Assembly: GCA_905221605.1 (NCBI GenBank)
Contig: CAJNDS010002264.1
Span: forward strand, 310,001-374,000
Reading direction: 5' to 3'
DNA length: 64,000 nucleotides
Source: Symbiodinium natans
Lineage: Eukaryota; Sar; Dinophyceae; Suessiales; Symbiodiniaceae
Position numbers and translations under genes: made by a program
In this document: piece after piece, positions 41,960 through 53,630 of the stretch
Position numbering within the stretch: the first letter of the stretch is position 1
How the letters are laid out: every line of letters starts with the position of its first letter
Notes under the pieces: generated by a model
The model's input: the letters and a program-made list of their open reading frames with translations, nothing else
Database searches by the model: none
What the model was told of the DNA's origin: nothing

Positions 41960-44750
41960 CAGGTTTAGGGTTTAGGGTTTAGGGTTGAAGGTGCAGTGCA
42001 GGAACTTAGGTTGTAGAGTTCAGGGCTTTGGGAATTTTGGGCTGTGTCCCAGAGCTTCCGGGAGTCTTGATTTTCTGGTTGTCTGGGGTTTGGGATTGTG
42101 GAGATCCCAGGGCATCGGGTTTAGGGTTGAAGGTGTAGGAAAAGGGGCTTCAAGCATAGGGAAATTTAGTCATTTGGCTTCAGGCGAAAACAAACAGAAA
42201 AAGAGGCTTCGGGGCGGGTGGGTCTGGTTGAGGGTTGGGGGTTGAGAGATGACAGGGGGGAACTCGAGATTCTTACCCCTATAACCCCGAAAACCCTTAA
42301 CTCAAGGCTTACGCTTCCTAAGGGCTGAATACCCTAGCCCACAAAGGGTTAACCTTCTTTTTGGCAGCAGGAGTCTATATAACCAAAAAAGGTTAACGGT
42401 GAACTACCCGGGGGGAGAATAAGAGAGGATCAGGCCCTCTGCAATCAGGCCTCTACTACTCCCCCTGAAAAGCTACCCCCGCTAGGATTTTCCCCCCTTC
42501 AATACCCCTAATTAAGCTTAATTATCCCTCAAAAAGACTTGATTATGGGGGGAACCTAGGGGGGGGGGTAGTATATAGAGGGGGTTCCCATGAACATCAA
42601 GCCGGACATGCACAATGCATTCGATCGGGCCTTCCCACCTAATTTTTTCTCCACCCATGCACACTTCAAGAACCCTTAACTCTTAAGCCCCTAAACTCCG
42701 CAAACCCTCAACCTTGAACACTAAACCCTTAAACCCCTACTAAACCCTTAAAGCCTTAAACCCGAAACCCCTGAACCCTAAACCCTAAACCTACACCCTG
42801 CGCCCTATATAAACCCGAAACCCGAAACCCGAAATCCTAAACCCTAAACCCTAAACCCTAAACCCTAAACCCTAGGTGGGCTTCACAGGGTATGAACTTT
42901 GGGAGAGCGAAAGACCCTTCCGACCCTCCGCGACGAAGCGTCAGCGCGGAGGCAGCGGCCGTTGGGACCTCTCAGGGCACGCTTCGGGGTTTAGGGTTTA
43001 GGGTTTGGGGGTTTGGGGGTTTGGGGTTTAGGGTTTAGGGTTTGGGGTTTGGGGTTTGGGGTTTGGGGTTTGGGGTTTGGGGTTTGGGGTTTATGGTTTT
43101 TGTCTCGAACCGCCAAGGCAGGAGGAAAGACGTCCTCCCGAGGTGATGAAACTTCAACCATCACAGCAGAACACCCTTCACCATCAGCCAGGGATTAGGG
43201 TTAAGGCTTTAAGGTTTAGGGTTTAGGCTTCAGGGTCTAGGGCTTTTGTTTCCTGGATTATAGTCTTGCACCCAATGACTTGACATGGGGATTGTTGTAG
43301 ATAGGGATATCCAGTTTGATGTCTCATTTCTTTCTTTTTCTGTGTTTTGTTTGTTTGTTTTTTTTTTTGTTGTTGTTTTTTTTTTTGGGGGGGGGGGGCG
43401 TGTACAGTTTGCTAGGGGTACCTGAAAAGGGACCCAAAATTTCGAGCAACCCTCTACGCACCAACTCGACGCTAAACCCTGAACCTCAAACCTTAGCTTC
43501 ACCCTAAACCCGCAACCCTTAAACCCTAACCTCTAAACCCAAAGCCCCTAATCCCGAAACCCTAAACCCAAAAAACACCGCCGTAAGTCAAAATACCTCT
43601 GAAACCTCACGGTCTATGGTTTCAGTCGCGTTGGCTCCGGAGCTGCGGATAAGGTTTTGGGGTTTGGGGTTGAGGAGTTTAGGGCCCTAAACCCCATAAC
43701 CCTATATATGGTCCGGCGTCTGGCGTGTCCGGCCCCCCCCCCCCCCCATGGTATGGTCAGGTAGGGGGGGGGGGGCCGACCCTCGGCAAAACCCGTGTTT
43801 TGTGAGTGTTGTGCCTTGGGTTGAGGGAGCACGCCCTCGGGAAAACCTATGTGTGTGAGGCGTTTACCCCCCCCCCTCCCCCTCCAGGTCTACGGTCTCT
43901 AACCCTAAACCCTAAACCCTGTCAAACCCCAAGCCCTAAACCCTAAACCAACCCTAAACCCTAAACCCTAAAACCAACCCCCAACCACACCACAGGGGGG
44001 GGGGGTTAACCCTAAAACCTTTCAAACCCTAAACCCTAAACCCTAAACCTAAAACCACCCTAAACCCTAAACCCAAAACCAAACCCAAAACCCAAAACCT
44101 AAACCCAAAACCTAAACCCTAAACCCTAAACCCTAAACCCTAAACCCTAAACCCTAAACCCTAAACCCTAAACCCTAAACCCTAACCCTAAAACCAACCC
44201 CCAACCACACCACAGCACCACAGCGGGGGGGGGGGGGTTCCAGACCATGGGGTGGGGGGGGAGGGGGGGGCCGGGGAGCACTGGACCATATATAACCCCA
44301 AACCCTAAACCCTGAACCCTAAGTTGAGGGGTTTAGGGGAGGAAGCCGCCGGAGGGTTAGGAGTCTACAGGTTTGGGGTTTTTGGGGTTTGAGGTTTGCG
44401 GACTTCAGCCTCTAAACCCTAAACCCTAAACCCTAAACCCTAAACCCTAAACCCTAAACCCTGAACCCCAAACACCCTCAAGGTGGATGCTCGAGGACTT
44501 GAACTTGGGAGTGCCAGCTAGACTCTCGAGTCGATGCCCGGGTCGCACGCCTGCCAGTCGCTGTCTTGGAGAAGCTCCGCCTGAAGATTCTAGGGTTCTT
44601 CAGGGGGGGTTAGGGTTTAGGGTTTAGGGTTTAGGGTTTAGGGTTTAGGGTTTAGGGTTTAGGGTTTAGGGTTTAGGGTTTAGGGTTTAGGGTTTAGGGT
44701 TTAGGGTTTAGGGTTTAGGGTTTAGGGTTTAGGGTTTAGGGTTTAGGAAG
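41960..44750. repeat. Interstitial telomere-like zone 1
   Basis: No gene is seen. Blocks of CCCTAAA (42690-42875, 43900-44190, 44405-44465) alternate with blocks of TTTAGGG (41961-41985, 42985-43095, 44607-44748). The last has about 20 uninterrupted units. 43010-43095 has drifted to TTTGGGG, about ten units. Between the blocks are unique stretches and poly-G/poly-C tracts (43386, 43732, 44226). Confidence 0.9.
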
Positions 44751-45039
44751 TATGCGACTTCGGATGGCTCATGAAAGTGATGCAGGGGCTCGATTGTCTT
44801 CAGCCCTGCGTACGGAATCGGACTTTTCGGGTGGAAAACGCTGTCTGCGCATCATGGCATCACGCTGTCTGCGATTGCAGTCCAAGCTTTGCAGTCCGGG
44901 GTTCGAAATGGATTTGATATGGTGCTTCTTATAGGGTTTCTTTCTTGGGGGAACGATGGGGTTATGCCTGCTGAAGGGCCCAAGGTTGCAGGGGGCTTCT
45001 GATAAGGGACAAACACACCAGGATGGCCCATGAGCAGGA

Positions 45040-45290
45040 TGGCCGGAGAACTTCGACGAAGACTCGGGATACCAACGGGCCGAGACGAAGTTCGACGAAG
45101 GCCGGGGGGCCGGGCGAAGGTTCGACGAAGGCGGATACAAAAGGCCAAGACAAAGCCCGAAAAAAAAGCGAGGGTTCGACGAAGGCTAAATGAAGGCCGG
45201 AGGTTCGACGAAAGCCACAAGGGCCGGGAGGGGGGTTCGACGAAGGCCAAGGGTTTCGACGAAGGCTAGGGGGGTTCGACGGCCTTTGCC
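45040..45290 (+). repeat. GTTCGACGAAGGC short repeat
   Basis: The word (G)TTCGACGAAGGC recurs about nine times at irregular spacing of 15-35 bases. It lies 3' of the sulfotransferase-like gene and makes long but meaningless open frames on the minus strand. Confidence 0.75.
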
Positions 45291-45358
45291 GAAGGCTGTG
45301 TGCCATCCGCCCCCATACGCCGTCCTGATCGGTTTGCCCCTGATCTGAAGGTAAAGGT

Positions 45359-46932
45359 CTAGGAACCACGGACTGAAAAGCAGGACTGGCAGGAATCTTG
45401 CGACACGTTGTACAAGGCGATGTTGGCCTTGAATACGTCCAAAGCTGCAGAATACACGACTTCATCAATATCATCATGAAAGCCCATGAGCTCAGATGTG
45501 TCATAGTCCACGGAGGCATTCTTGCCTGGACTCGTTGGCCGAATGTCTTCAAACTCTGCCGCATGACAATGTCCCCCAAACATCTTGTGGAAAAGGCAGA
45601 CGGACATGTCCCACTCCTCCGTAAGGCCCACAAAGGCGAAACCCTCCCGCACTCGTCGGGAAGCTTCCTTTGCATCCTCGGTGGTCATGGGCCTGCGGCG
45701 GGCCTCGAGCGGAAATCCTAGCGGGTCCACTTGTGTCAGCTGGTAAGTCATGCCCCCCTTCTCTAGCTCTGCATACTCCAGAAAGGGCGGCAGCGTTATG
45801 TTATTCGCAGCGGCGGACCAGTCAACGCAACCAGGCCCATTGCCCCAAGAATGGTACACTGAGAGAAGCCGTTGATCGGGGTCACGGAAGAGCCCCACCA
45901 ATCGACCTTTTTTGGCCGCGTAGTCGGTGTAGTTGCCGAGGGCCTGGTGTGGAGGAAATACGCACTCCATGCCTGAGCACCATGCTGGACACACATCGGT
46001 TAAGAAGATCGGCGCGAAACAGGGGCCCAGAGTCGTGCTGTCGACTCTGTGCAAAGCCAATCCTGGACAAACACCAGGCAAGTTGATCAAGCTGTTGACG
46101 AAGGAAGTTCCACATTTTGGACAATGGAACCTCAGCTAAAGTTGCAGCAGGAGCCTCACAAGTCAGCCCTGAAAGCATACAGCCATGAACAAAAACACTA
46201 GGAGATCAGGTATACACAGCTGCTCGGCGCAGTTCACACAAGCGGCCACCAGAGAGGCTCCGCAGCATTTCGGCGCTCTTCCGGAAGCCCAAGTTCTGTC
46301 TCCGTGCCTGTCCAGAGAATGGTCATGATCACCCACTTGGTTTGTCATCGCTTAAGGACCTTCCTCGCTCCCCGTAATCTTTTAAAGGCAAAGAAGAATC
46401 GAAGAACCGCCTTGTCCCGGTGCACTTAGTGTACTTGCTATGCTGTCCACAGAGGGGGCACAGTCACGAAGGGATGGAAAAGGACAACTCGATGAACATA
46501 ATCTGGGTTGTTGTTGTATTCCTGCAACGTTTGGCTCTCTCCGTGGCAAATGGTCGCTGGTCCACTAAAGATGTCGGGCTGTTCTAGAAAAGGGTCCATT
46601 TTCGAAGCCTGCTTTTGCCATCAAGGCTGGGGACGAGCTGCACTGAGCCCAAGAAGAAGCAGAGTGCCAGGGACATGCCATCGCATCTGGAGTCTTATGT
46701 AGGGGATACTATACTTCTTGTTTTGGACGATCCAGGAACAAACATCCGCCGGCGCTTTTGAAATTCACAAGGTATGGAATTCGGCAGAACGAAAAGCTGA
46801 TTTCCCGCCTGTCAGAACCAGCTTTCGTTGAAGCAGCTGGGTCGCCCAAATGTCATCACTATGTGCTGCATCCAGAACGCAATGCAGCGCAAGAAGCCAG
46901 AGAGTGAGGGTGGTCTTGAAAGCAACGGACAT
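45359..46932 (-). CDS. Secreted or Golgi sulfotransferase-like protein, at least three exons
   Basis: The main exon 46130-45359 starts after AG|G and reads FHCPKCGTSFVNSLI: HxPKCGTSF is the 5'-PAPS phosphosulfate-binding loop of carbohydrate sulfotransferases. Further on, VGLFRDPDQRLLSVYHSW is the 3'-phosphate-binding RDPxxRxxS motif, and FAFVGLTEEWDMSVCLFHK matches the usual VGLTE...S segment. It ends in TAG at 45359. An upstream exon near 46630-46440 reads GFENGPFLEQPDIFSGPATI ... VHRVVLFHPFVTVPP. The first exon begins with ATG at 46932: MSVAFKTTLTLWLLALHCVL is a signal peptide or anchor. Family role: transfer of sulfate from PAPS to glycans in the secretory pathway. Exact joins of exons 1-2-3 are not resolved. 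Confidence 0.75.
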
Positions 46933-49930
46933 GGTGCGAGATGAAACGGTTCGAGATCGGCTATAAGAAATTGTGGCTTGAAGATGGCAACACGCATACA
47001 TTCTTTTTTGCGCGGAGGCCAGCTGGGCAACATGTTCTGGGATCATGATTCTTGGAGTTTGCGGACCCTAGAGCCACGGCCTAAGCACCTGAAAATCAAA
47101 GCCTGAATTGGCATGTCATGCGCCCTGCTTCCTGCCCTGAAGCCCTAAACCTTAACCGCTGAAACTTGCTAAACGCGCACAAACCTTGAACACTGCGCCC
47201 GCGCAGGGCATGCTTCAAACTAGTGTCTCGTTTTTGGGGGCCTCTAAAGACATGAAGCTTTGGAGAGCCACCTACCACAGGGGACACTGTTCTTTGAACA
47301 GTTTTTTGGCATGGAAGAGCAGCAACGCAACTGCAGCCCTGGGCCCAACCAAAGTCTGTGATAACGTGTAAAAAGGGGCATCCGTGACCCTGAGCAAACA
47401 GAACTACAGCCGAACAATTCAAGTGCCTGAGTTTCACGATCCCCTGGCGCCCTCTTTCTATGCTTGTAAGGTTGAAACCCTAAACCCTAAACCCTAAACC
47501 CTAAACCCTAAACCCTAAACCCTAAACCCTAAACCCTAAACCCTGAACCCTGAACCCTGAACCCTGAACCCTGAACCCTGAACCCTAAACCCTAAACCCT
47601 AAACCCAACCAACATCTATGAAGCCCGACTCCCGGGTAGCTGAGGTCCAAACCACCGCAGCCGCATGCTCCACAGCCTAGACAATCCAGTTTAAGGTTTA
47701 GGGTTTAGGGTTTAGGGTTTAGGGTTTAGGGCTCCCAGCTCTCAAGCCCCGCCCCCTTGCCCCTTGACTTCGGAAACCCAGAAATGGTTGTCCGCGGAAG
47801 AAGCTTGGAGGCGTATATCGAGCCAGATGGGGATCGTATCATAAGGGGGGGAGGGTGGGGGCTTAGGTGAGAGCTCGGCTTGTTTTCAGCTCTCAAGCTC
47901 CCAAGCCCCAGACCCTAAACCACCTAAACTTCTAACCCCTAAGCTCCTACGTAGCCCACAGTCTCCTCCTGAAACCCTAAGCTCTAAGCTCCAAACCGCT
48001 AAAACGCAAACTCCTAAGCTCCAAAGCACTGCACGGCCAAGACCTGAGCCCCTAAACCCTAAAACCAAATACGAAGCCTCTCAACCCCCTAAGCCCTCAG
48101 CGCCCCGAAACTCCGAAACCCTAGGGTTTAGGGTTTAGGGTTTAGGGTTTAGGGTTCAGGGTTTAGGGTTTACGGGAAGCCCTGACCCAGCTCTCCTCAA
48201 ACAGCTCAGACCCCGAAACTCCTCCGCCCCTGCGCTCTGAACCCCAAACCCTAAAACCCTAAACCCTAAACCCTAAACTGGGTGCGCCGGCTGCGCTCCC
48301 GAGGTAGCCAAGAGCCTCGCAGGCGGCCTTCGCCGAAGATTGGGCTTGGGCTTCAGGGTTTAGGGCCAAGGTCGGGTGGGGTTTGGGGTTGGGGGTTTGG
48401 GTTTAGGGTTTAGGGTTTAGGATTTAGGGTTTAGGGTTTAGGATTTAGGGCTTAGGGTTTAGGGTGTAGGTGTAGGGTTTAGGGTTTAGGGTTTAGGGTT
48501 TAGGGTTTAGGGTTTAGGGTTTAGGGTTTAGGGTTTAGGGTTTAGGGTTTAGGGTTTAGGGTTTCGGGTTTCGGGTTTCGGGTTTCGGGTTTCGGGTTTC
48601 GGGTTTCGGGTTTAGGGTTTACGCCGAAGATTGGGCTTGAGTGTGGGGCTTCAGGGTTTAGGGTGTAGGGCTCTTAGGGAGTTTAGGGCTCGGGGATTGA
48701 AGGTTTTGGAGTTTTGGGGTTTCCTGGCTTACCTGATGGGGTTTTCGGGGTTAGGGATCAAGGCTCAGGGGCTTCATGGGTGGGGTGTCGGCCGAATTGA
48801 CTACGCAAATCCTTGTCGGACAACTTTGCAGATCTATAGACCTACAAAACCTCATGAGCCCTATCACCCCTCTAAACCCGAACGGATCTCAAACAATCGA
48901 AACAGGCAAAAAGCCTGTGGAGCCTCACAAAGCACCCTAATCGCCGGAGTTTCGGGTCACATGGCAACTCTTGCTGCACATGAATCCTACGGAAAACACT
49001 TGAAGTTTAAGGTTTAGGGCTTCAAGGGCTTCACGATGCCGATTGCAAAGACCTGCATTCCTCAGCCCGGCAGCCTGCAAAAGATCACCCAAGCTCGGGG
49101 CCACTCTTACGCCTAAGATTCAAGGGGGTGGACCCCCAAAACCTCCATTCTCCAGATTCGACTCATATACATAAACCTCACCTGAACGTAAAACTTAAAA
49201 CCCCACCCCAACCCCTACACCCTACCTTCCGTCCCAGAAAGCTCCTGGTCCTATCTAAAGAAACATAGACGACGGCCTCAACCCTAAGCCCTCAAGAAAA
49301 ACATTGGAAACAAGACATCGGCCTCCCGTTCTCGGGGCTTCTCTGACCCCAGCGAAGCTGCGCAGAATTTCGCGGCCGTCGGGCCTGTCAGGGCAGAGAT
49401 TTGGGAGGTTTAGGTCTAGGATCCACAGAGTGTATCGGGTTTAGGGTGCGCCCTGTACAGAACACCCCCACCCCCTCCCTCCCCCCCCCCACATGCTTGC
49501 CAGGGTTGGCCAAAACCTAAACCCAAAACCCTAAACCTGCTGGTTCTTCGGAAAATCCGGAGCCCTGAAGCAAAATTTCATTGACTCGGCTCAACCTGAA
49601 ATACAGCTGGGAAGGAGCAGGTGCTCAAGCCCGAGCCGGCTTGCGCAAGCCTTCAACCCTGCACTCCAATCCTTAAGGCCCTAAACGTCAAACCCTTAAG
49701 TGCAAAAACCCTAGAGCCCTAAACCACCCTAAACCCCTAAGCCTAAACCCTAAACCCTAAACCCTAAACCCTAAACCCTGAACTCTAAACCCTCAACCCT
49801 AAACCCTAAACCCTAAACCCTAAACCCTAAACCCTAAACCCTAAACCCTAAACCCTAAACCCTAACCCATGAAAAGTGCAGGCCCTTGAGGCGGAGACCA
49901 AGCTTGGCAATTGCAGCGGTCGCGGCCATG
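46933..49930. repeat. Interstitial telomere-like zone 2
   Basis: Mostly unique gene-free sequence with telomere-like blocks: CCCTAAA at 47473-47605, with a run of seven CCCTGAA units in the middle (47538-47586); TTTAGGG at 47692-47735, 48122-48172 and 48405-48620, the last ending in eight TTTCGGG units (48556-48615); CCCTAAA at 49738-49866. The variants are homogenised locally. A minus-strand frame 47096-47437 is open but has no motif. Confidence 0.85.
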
Positions 49931-49936
49931 CGTACC

Positions 49937-50430
49937 TTATGGCTTGAAAGGTAGGACACCTTTTCTTGTTTTTCTTCGCCTTTTCAAGCACTGGGGTGGG
50001 CTTGGGGGAGTCCCCACAGCGGCTGCCTGGTAGAGCTTTGGTGTTTTAAGGTATTTCGTGGCTTCGTCAGTAAGGAACGTCCCCGCAAAACCTACAGCAG
50101 ACAGCAAGCCGGAAACTTGACTGATGCCATATGACTGTTGAGAGACATGACAAGCACTTGCAACTGCACTGACGTAAAGGAAGAGTACCGGGGCTAGGCT
50201 AGAAGCTATGACCCCACAGAAGGCTTGTCTTGTTTTTTGCTCATGCCATTCCCCGCTTGGTGGGACTTTGGTGAAGGGCAGTTGGTGGCTTGCTGCCCTT
50301 GCTTTTCTGGTGAGCTGTCGCTCTTCGTCGTCTTCTTGATACTTTCCTTCTGTTGTTTGCACTCCAGGCCTTTCTCTCCCTCTCCCTCCTTGGTGGGGTA
50401 ACTGCTTTCTGTTGGCTGCTGACGCGACAT
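49937..50430 (-). CDS. Possible small membrane protein, frame broken
   Basis: An ATG at 50430 opens MSRQQPTESSYPTKEGEGEK, a Lys/Glu/Ser/Gln-rich stretch of about 70 residues ending near 50206. An overlapping frame continues as GVIASSLAPVLFLYVSAVAS, SGLLSAVGFAGTFL and a basic tail, ending at 49937; these are two likely membrane segments. The two may belong to one gene joined by a frameshift or unrecognised intron near 50220. No family is recognised. Confidence 0.3.
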
Positions 50431-50939
50431 GTTGGGGGGGGTTCGAAAAATGAGCGCCGTCAAACTGTAGCACAGGGTCACTAGAGGCTGCACTCACGCT
50501 AGTAGAACCTTACTAGAATCTAGAACAATGGCAGCTGCAAAGCAAAAGGAGGCCAACACCAACAGATGCCTGTACGACTAGGCCGGGAACTCAAGTTGTG
50601 TTTGGTTGAGACAAAGTTTAATGGCTGCCCAGCCAAGAACGAGGACCAGAGTGTCTCACAGAAGAGTTCCTTCTTCACGCAGAGGTAAGGGCAACCAGAC
50701 GCCTGATAATTGGTCATGATCTCAAAGGGTCGTCAGTACCTACATAGTAGAAAGTAGGGTCTCTATAATAGGAAGTACAACTACGGTTTGGGTAAGTGCC
50801 TCTCATATGGGTACTTGGGGATGATTCTCTGATAACTAGTCATGATGATTCGCTTGGGGTCCCGCAGTCGTCTCCGCATCACCGAGTAGGGCGGCCAAAG
50901 CCTGCGAAGCCGCGCCAGGGTCGCGACACGCGCAGTGAC

Positions 50940-51400
50940 CCGAAACCCTAAACCCTAAACCCTAAACCCTAAACCCTAAACCCTAAACCTAAACCCTAAA
51001 CCCTAAACCCTAAACCCTACACCCTAAACCCTAAACCCTAAACCCTAAACCCTAAACCGAAACCCGACATGCTTGAAGTCACAACTCTGCGAGATTCTAA
51101 GGTTGAGCTGGGATCAGTTGGGGGTTTCCGAAAACAGGGGTGCCCGTCAAATTCATGTCAATCTTGCAAAACATCAAAACCCTAAACCCTGAACCCTAAA
51201 CCCTAAACCCTAAAACAAGTACCGTAGGGGCCTAATTCTAATGAGAATGGGAACTCTGGATGGTTAGGACTTTTCGGGGAGCATGACCTCAACTGCCAGC
51301 TGCCACAGCCTAGAAGCTTCAAAAAACCCTACAAAGCTTGGTTTCGGGTTTTGGGTTTAGGGTTTGGGGTTTAGGGTTTAGGATTTAGGGGTTTAGGGTT
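50940..51400. repeat. Interstitial telomere-like blocks
   Basis: CCCTAAA runs at 50941-51058 (about 16 units, with CCCTACA and a lost base) and 51178-51213, then TTTAGGG/TTTGGGG at 51343-51400. Unique sequence lies between; no gene. Confidence 0.9.
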
Positions 51401-51734
51401 CAGCATCTCAGGTCCAAGCATTCACTAGTTGAGCAGCTTTCAAGGGCACAGGGGAGTAGCCACCCGCCCATTGGGTCCCACACCATTAAGAAAAATATCC
51501 AACCTCCTCTTCCCGTTCCCAATCACTCCAAACTGTGAAAAATCCAAAACCCTAGACATAAAACTCCAAAAAAGAATGCTCAAGCCGAGAAGTGAGGGAC
51601 AACGCCCACCAACTTGGTGACAGCCTCAAGAACCTTTGTTGAGCCTTCCTCCAAAGGAACCCTTTCCGCAACTACCCCAAGTCCGAAGCTGTAAAACCCC
51701 TATATAATTCCTCCTAAACCTTAAACCCCTTGAC

Positions 51735-52252
51735 ATAATTTGCTGCAATCGACGGCGCCGTGTTGTCAGAATCAAAACACCAGGCGTCGATAGCAGCAGA
51801 TTTTGTCCACACCCTTTCTTGGCAAAATTTGCTGCAATCGACGCCGCCGTGTTTTCAGAAGCAAAACACCAGGCGTCGATAGCAGGAGATTTTGCCCACA
51901 CCCTGTGTGAGCAAAATTTGCTGCCGCCGTGTTTTCAGAAACAAAACGCCAGGCGTCGGTAGCAGCAGATTTTGTCCACACCCTTTCTTGGCAAAATTTG
52001 CTGCAATCGCCGCAAAACACCAGGCGTCGATAGCGGCAGATTTTGCCCACACTCTTGCTGCAATCGACGCCGCCGTGTTTTCAGAAGCAAAACACCAGGC
52101 GTCGATAGCAGCAGATTTTGCCCACACCCTTTGTGGGCAAAATTTGCTGCAATCACGCCGCCGTGTTTTCAGAAGCAAAACACCAGGCGTCGATAGCAGC
52201 AGATTTTGTCCACACCCTTTCTTGGCAAAATTTGCTGCAATCGACGCCGCCA
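51735..52252. repeat. Double-hairpin satellite, 89-bp unit
   Basis: About six units start at 51741, 51830, about 51920, about 52000, 52056, 52145 and (partial) 52233. A full unit has two hairpins in series. The first: GCTGCAATCGACGCC pairs with GGCGTCGATAGCAGC (14 of 15), enclosing GTGTTTT and AAAACAC around a 7-base loop. The second: ATTTTGCCCAC pairs with GTGGGCAAAAT around a short loop; in some units the loop side is degraded (GTCCACACCC..TCTTGGC). Two units have lost part of the first hairpin. Non-coding. Confidence 0.85.
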
Positions 52253-52254
52253 AA

Positions 52255-53250
52255 CCCTAAACCCTAGACATAACACTCGACAAATCATGTCACCGAGTTC
52301 GCACTCCCATATTTGAGCGTCGATGTGTGGGACATAAAATTCGAAAAAAACTGTGAAAATCCTAAACCCTAGACATAAACTCCAAAACAAAAACTGTGAA
52401 ACTCCTAAACCCTAGACATAAAACTCGAAAAACCATGTCACCGAATTCGCACTCCCATATTTGAGCCTCGATGCGTGGGACATAAAACTCTAAAAAAACT
52501 GTGAAAATCCTAAACCCTAGACATAAAACTCGAAAAAAACTGTGAAAATCCTAAACCCTAGTCATAAAACTCGAAAAAAATGCGAAAATCCTAAACCCTA
52601 GACATAAAACTCGAAAAAAAACTGTGAAAATCCTAAACCCTAGACATAAAACTCGAAAAAACTGTGAAAATCCTAAACCCTAGACATAAAGCTCGAAAAA
52701 AAAACTGTGAAAATCCTAAACCCTAGACATAAAGCTCGAAAAAAAACTGCGAAAATCCTAAGCCCTTGACATGAAACTCGAAAAAAAACTGTGAAAATCA
52801 GAAACCCTAGACATAAAAACTCGGAAAAAAACTATGAAAACATGAGACACCCGTGAAAATCCTAAACCCTAGACCTAAGCGACCTAAAACTCGAAAAAAG
52901 CTGTAAAAAAACTCTAGACCTAAAGCTCGAAAAAAAAAACTGTGAAAATCCTAAACCCTAGACCTAAAACTCGAAAAAAACGCTGCGCAAATCCTAAACC
53001 CTAGACCTAAAACTCGAAAAAAAGCTGTGGAAATCCTAAACCCTAGACCTAAAGCTCGAAAAAAAAGCTGTGAAAATCCTAAACCCTAGACCTAAAGCTC
53101 GAAAAAAACTGTGAAAATCCTTATCCCTAGACCTAGAGCTCGCAAAAAAAGCTGTGAAAATCCTAAACCCTAGACCTAAGCTCGAAAAAAAGCTGTGAAA
53201 ATCCTTAACCCTAGCCATAACACTCGAAAAAAAAACTGTGAACATGAGAC
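52255..53250. repeat. Satellite of about 41 bp containing CCTAAACCCTAGA
   Basis: Roughly 20 units of AAATCCTAAACCCTAGACATA followed by AAACTCGAAAAAAACTGTGA. Length varies through the A run; the second half of the array has GACCTAAA in place of GACATAAA and TCGAAAAAAAGCTGTG. Two larger units near 52270-52330 and 52410-52500 include a shared TTCGCACTCCCATATTTGAG insert. Half of each unit resembles a telomere word, so the satellite may have grown from telomere-like DNA. Confidence 0.9.
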
Positions 53251-53324
53251 TTCCCCAACCCTCCCTCGAACATCGACCGTAAGGCTTAAAAAAAGACTGT
53301 GAAAATCCTAAACCCTAGCCGAAA

Positions 53325-53580
53325 AACTTTGACCGCGAAAGGTTTTGTGCCTTTGGCCACGAAGGTTTTGAGGTTTTGTGCCTCTGGCCACGAAGGTTTT
53401 GTGCCTCTGGCCACGAAGGTTTTGTGCCTCTGGCCGGCACAAAACCTTCGTGGCCAGAGGCACAAAACCCGTGAAAACGCTAAACCCTAGACCTAAAACT
53501 CGAGGATTTTCCTTGGCCACGTAGGTTTTGTGCCTTGGCCACGAAGGTTTTGTGCCTTGGCCACGAAGGGGTTTAACATT
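53325..53580. repeat. GGCCACGAAGGTTTTGTGCC repeat with a 33-bp-arm palindrome
   Basis: Units of 20-25 bp (GGCCACGAAGGTTTTGTGCC) recur eight times. At 53395-53427 and 53437-53469 the array switches strand, so that 33 bases pair perfectly around a 9-base centre. Confidence 0.9.
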
Positions 53581-53630
53581 CAAATATATATAGTAGGAGA
53601 GGTTTAGGGTTTAGGGTTTAGGGCCTATAA

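Noticed and set aside
44752-44934. Short ORF next to a TTTAGGG block
   Set aside because: 60 codons, no motif, begins inside the repeat boundary.
44962-45675. 237-codon minus-strand ORF overlapping the sulfotransferase gene
   Set aside because: Out of frame with the recognisable sulfotransferase motifs and runs through the GTTCGACGAAGGC repeat.
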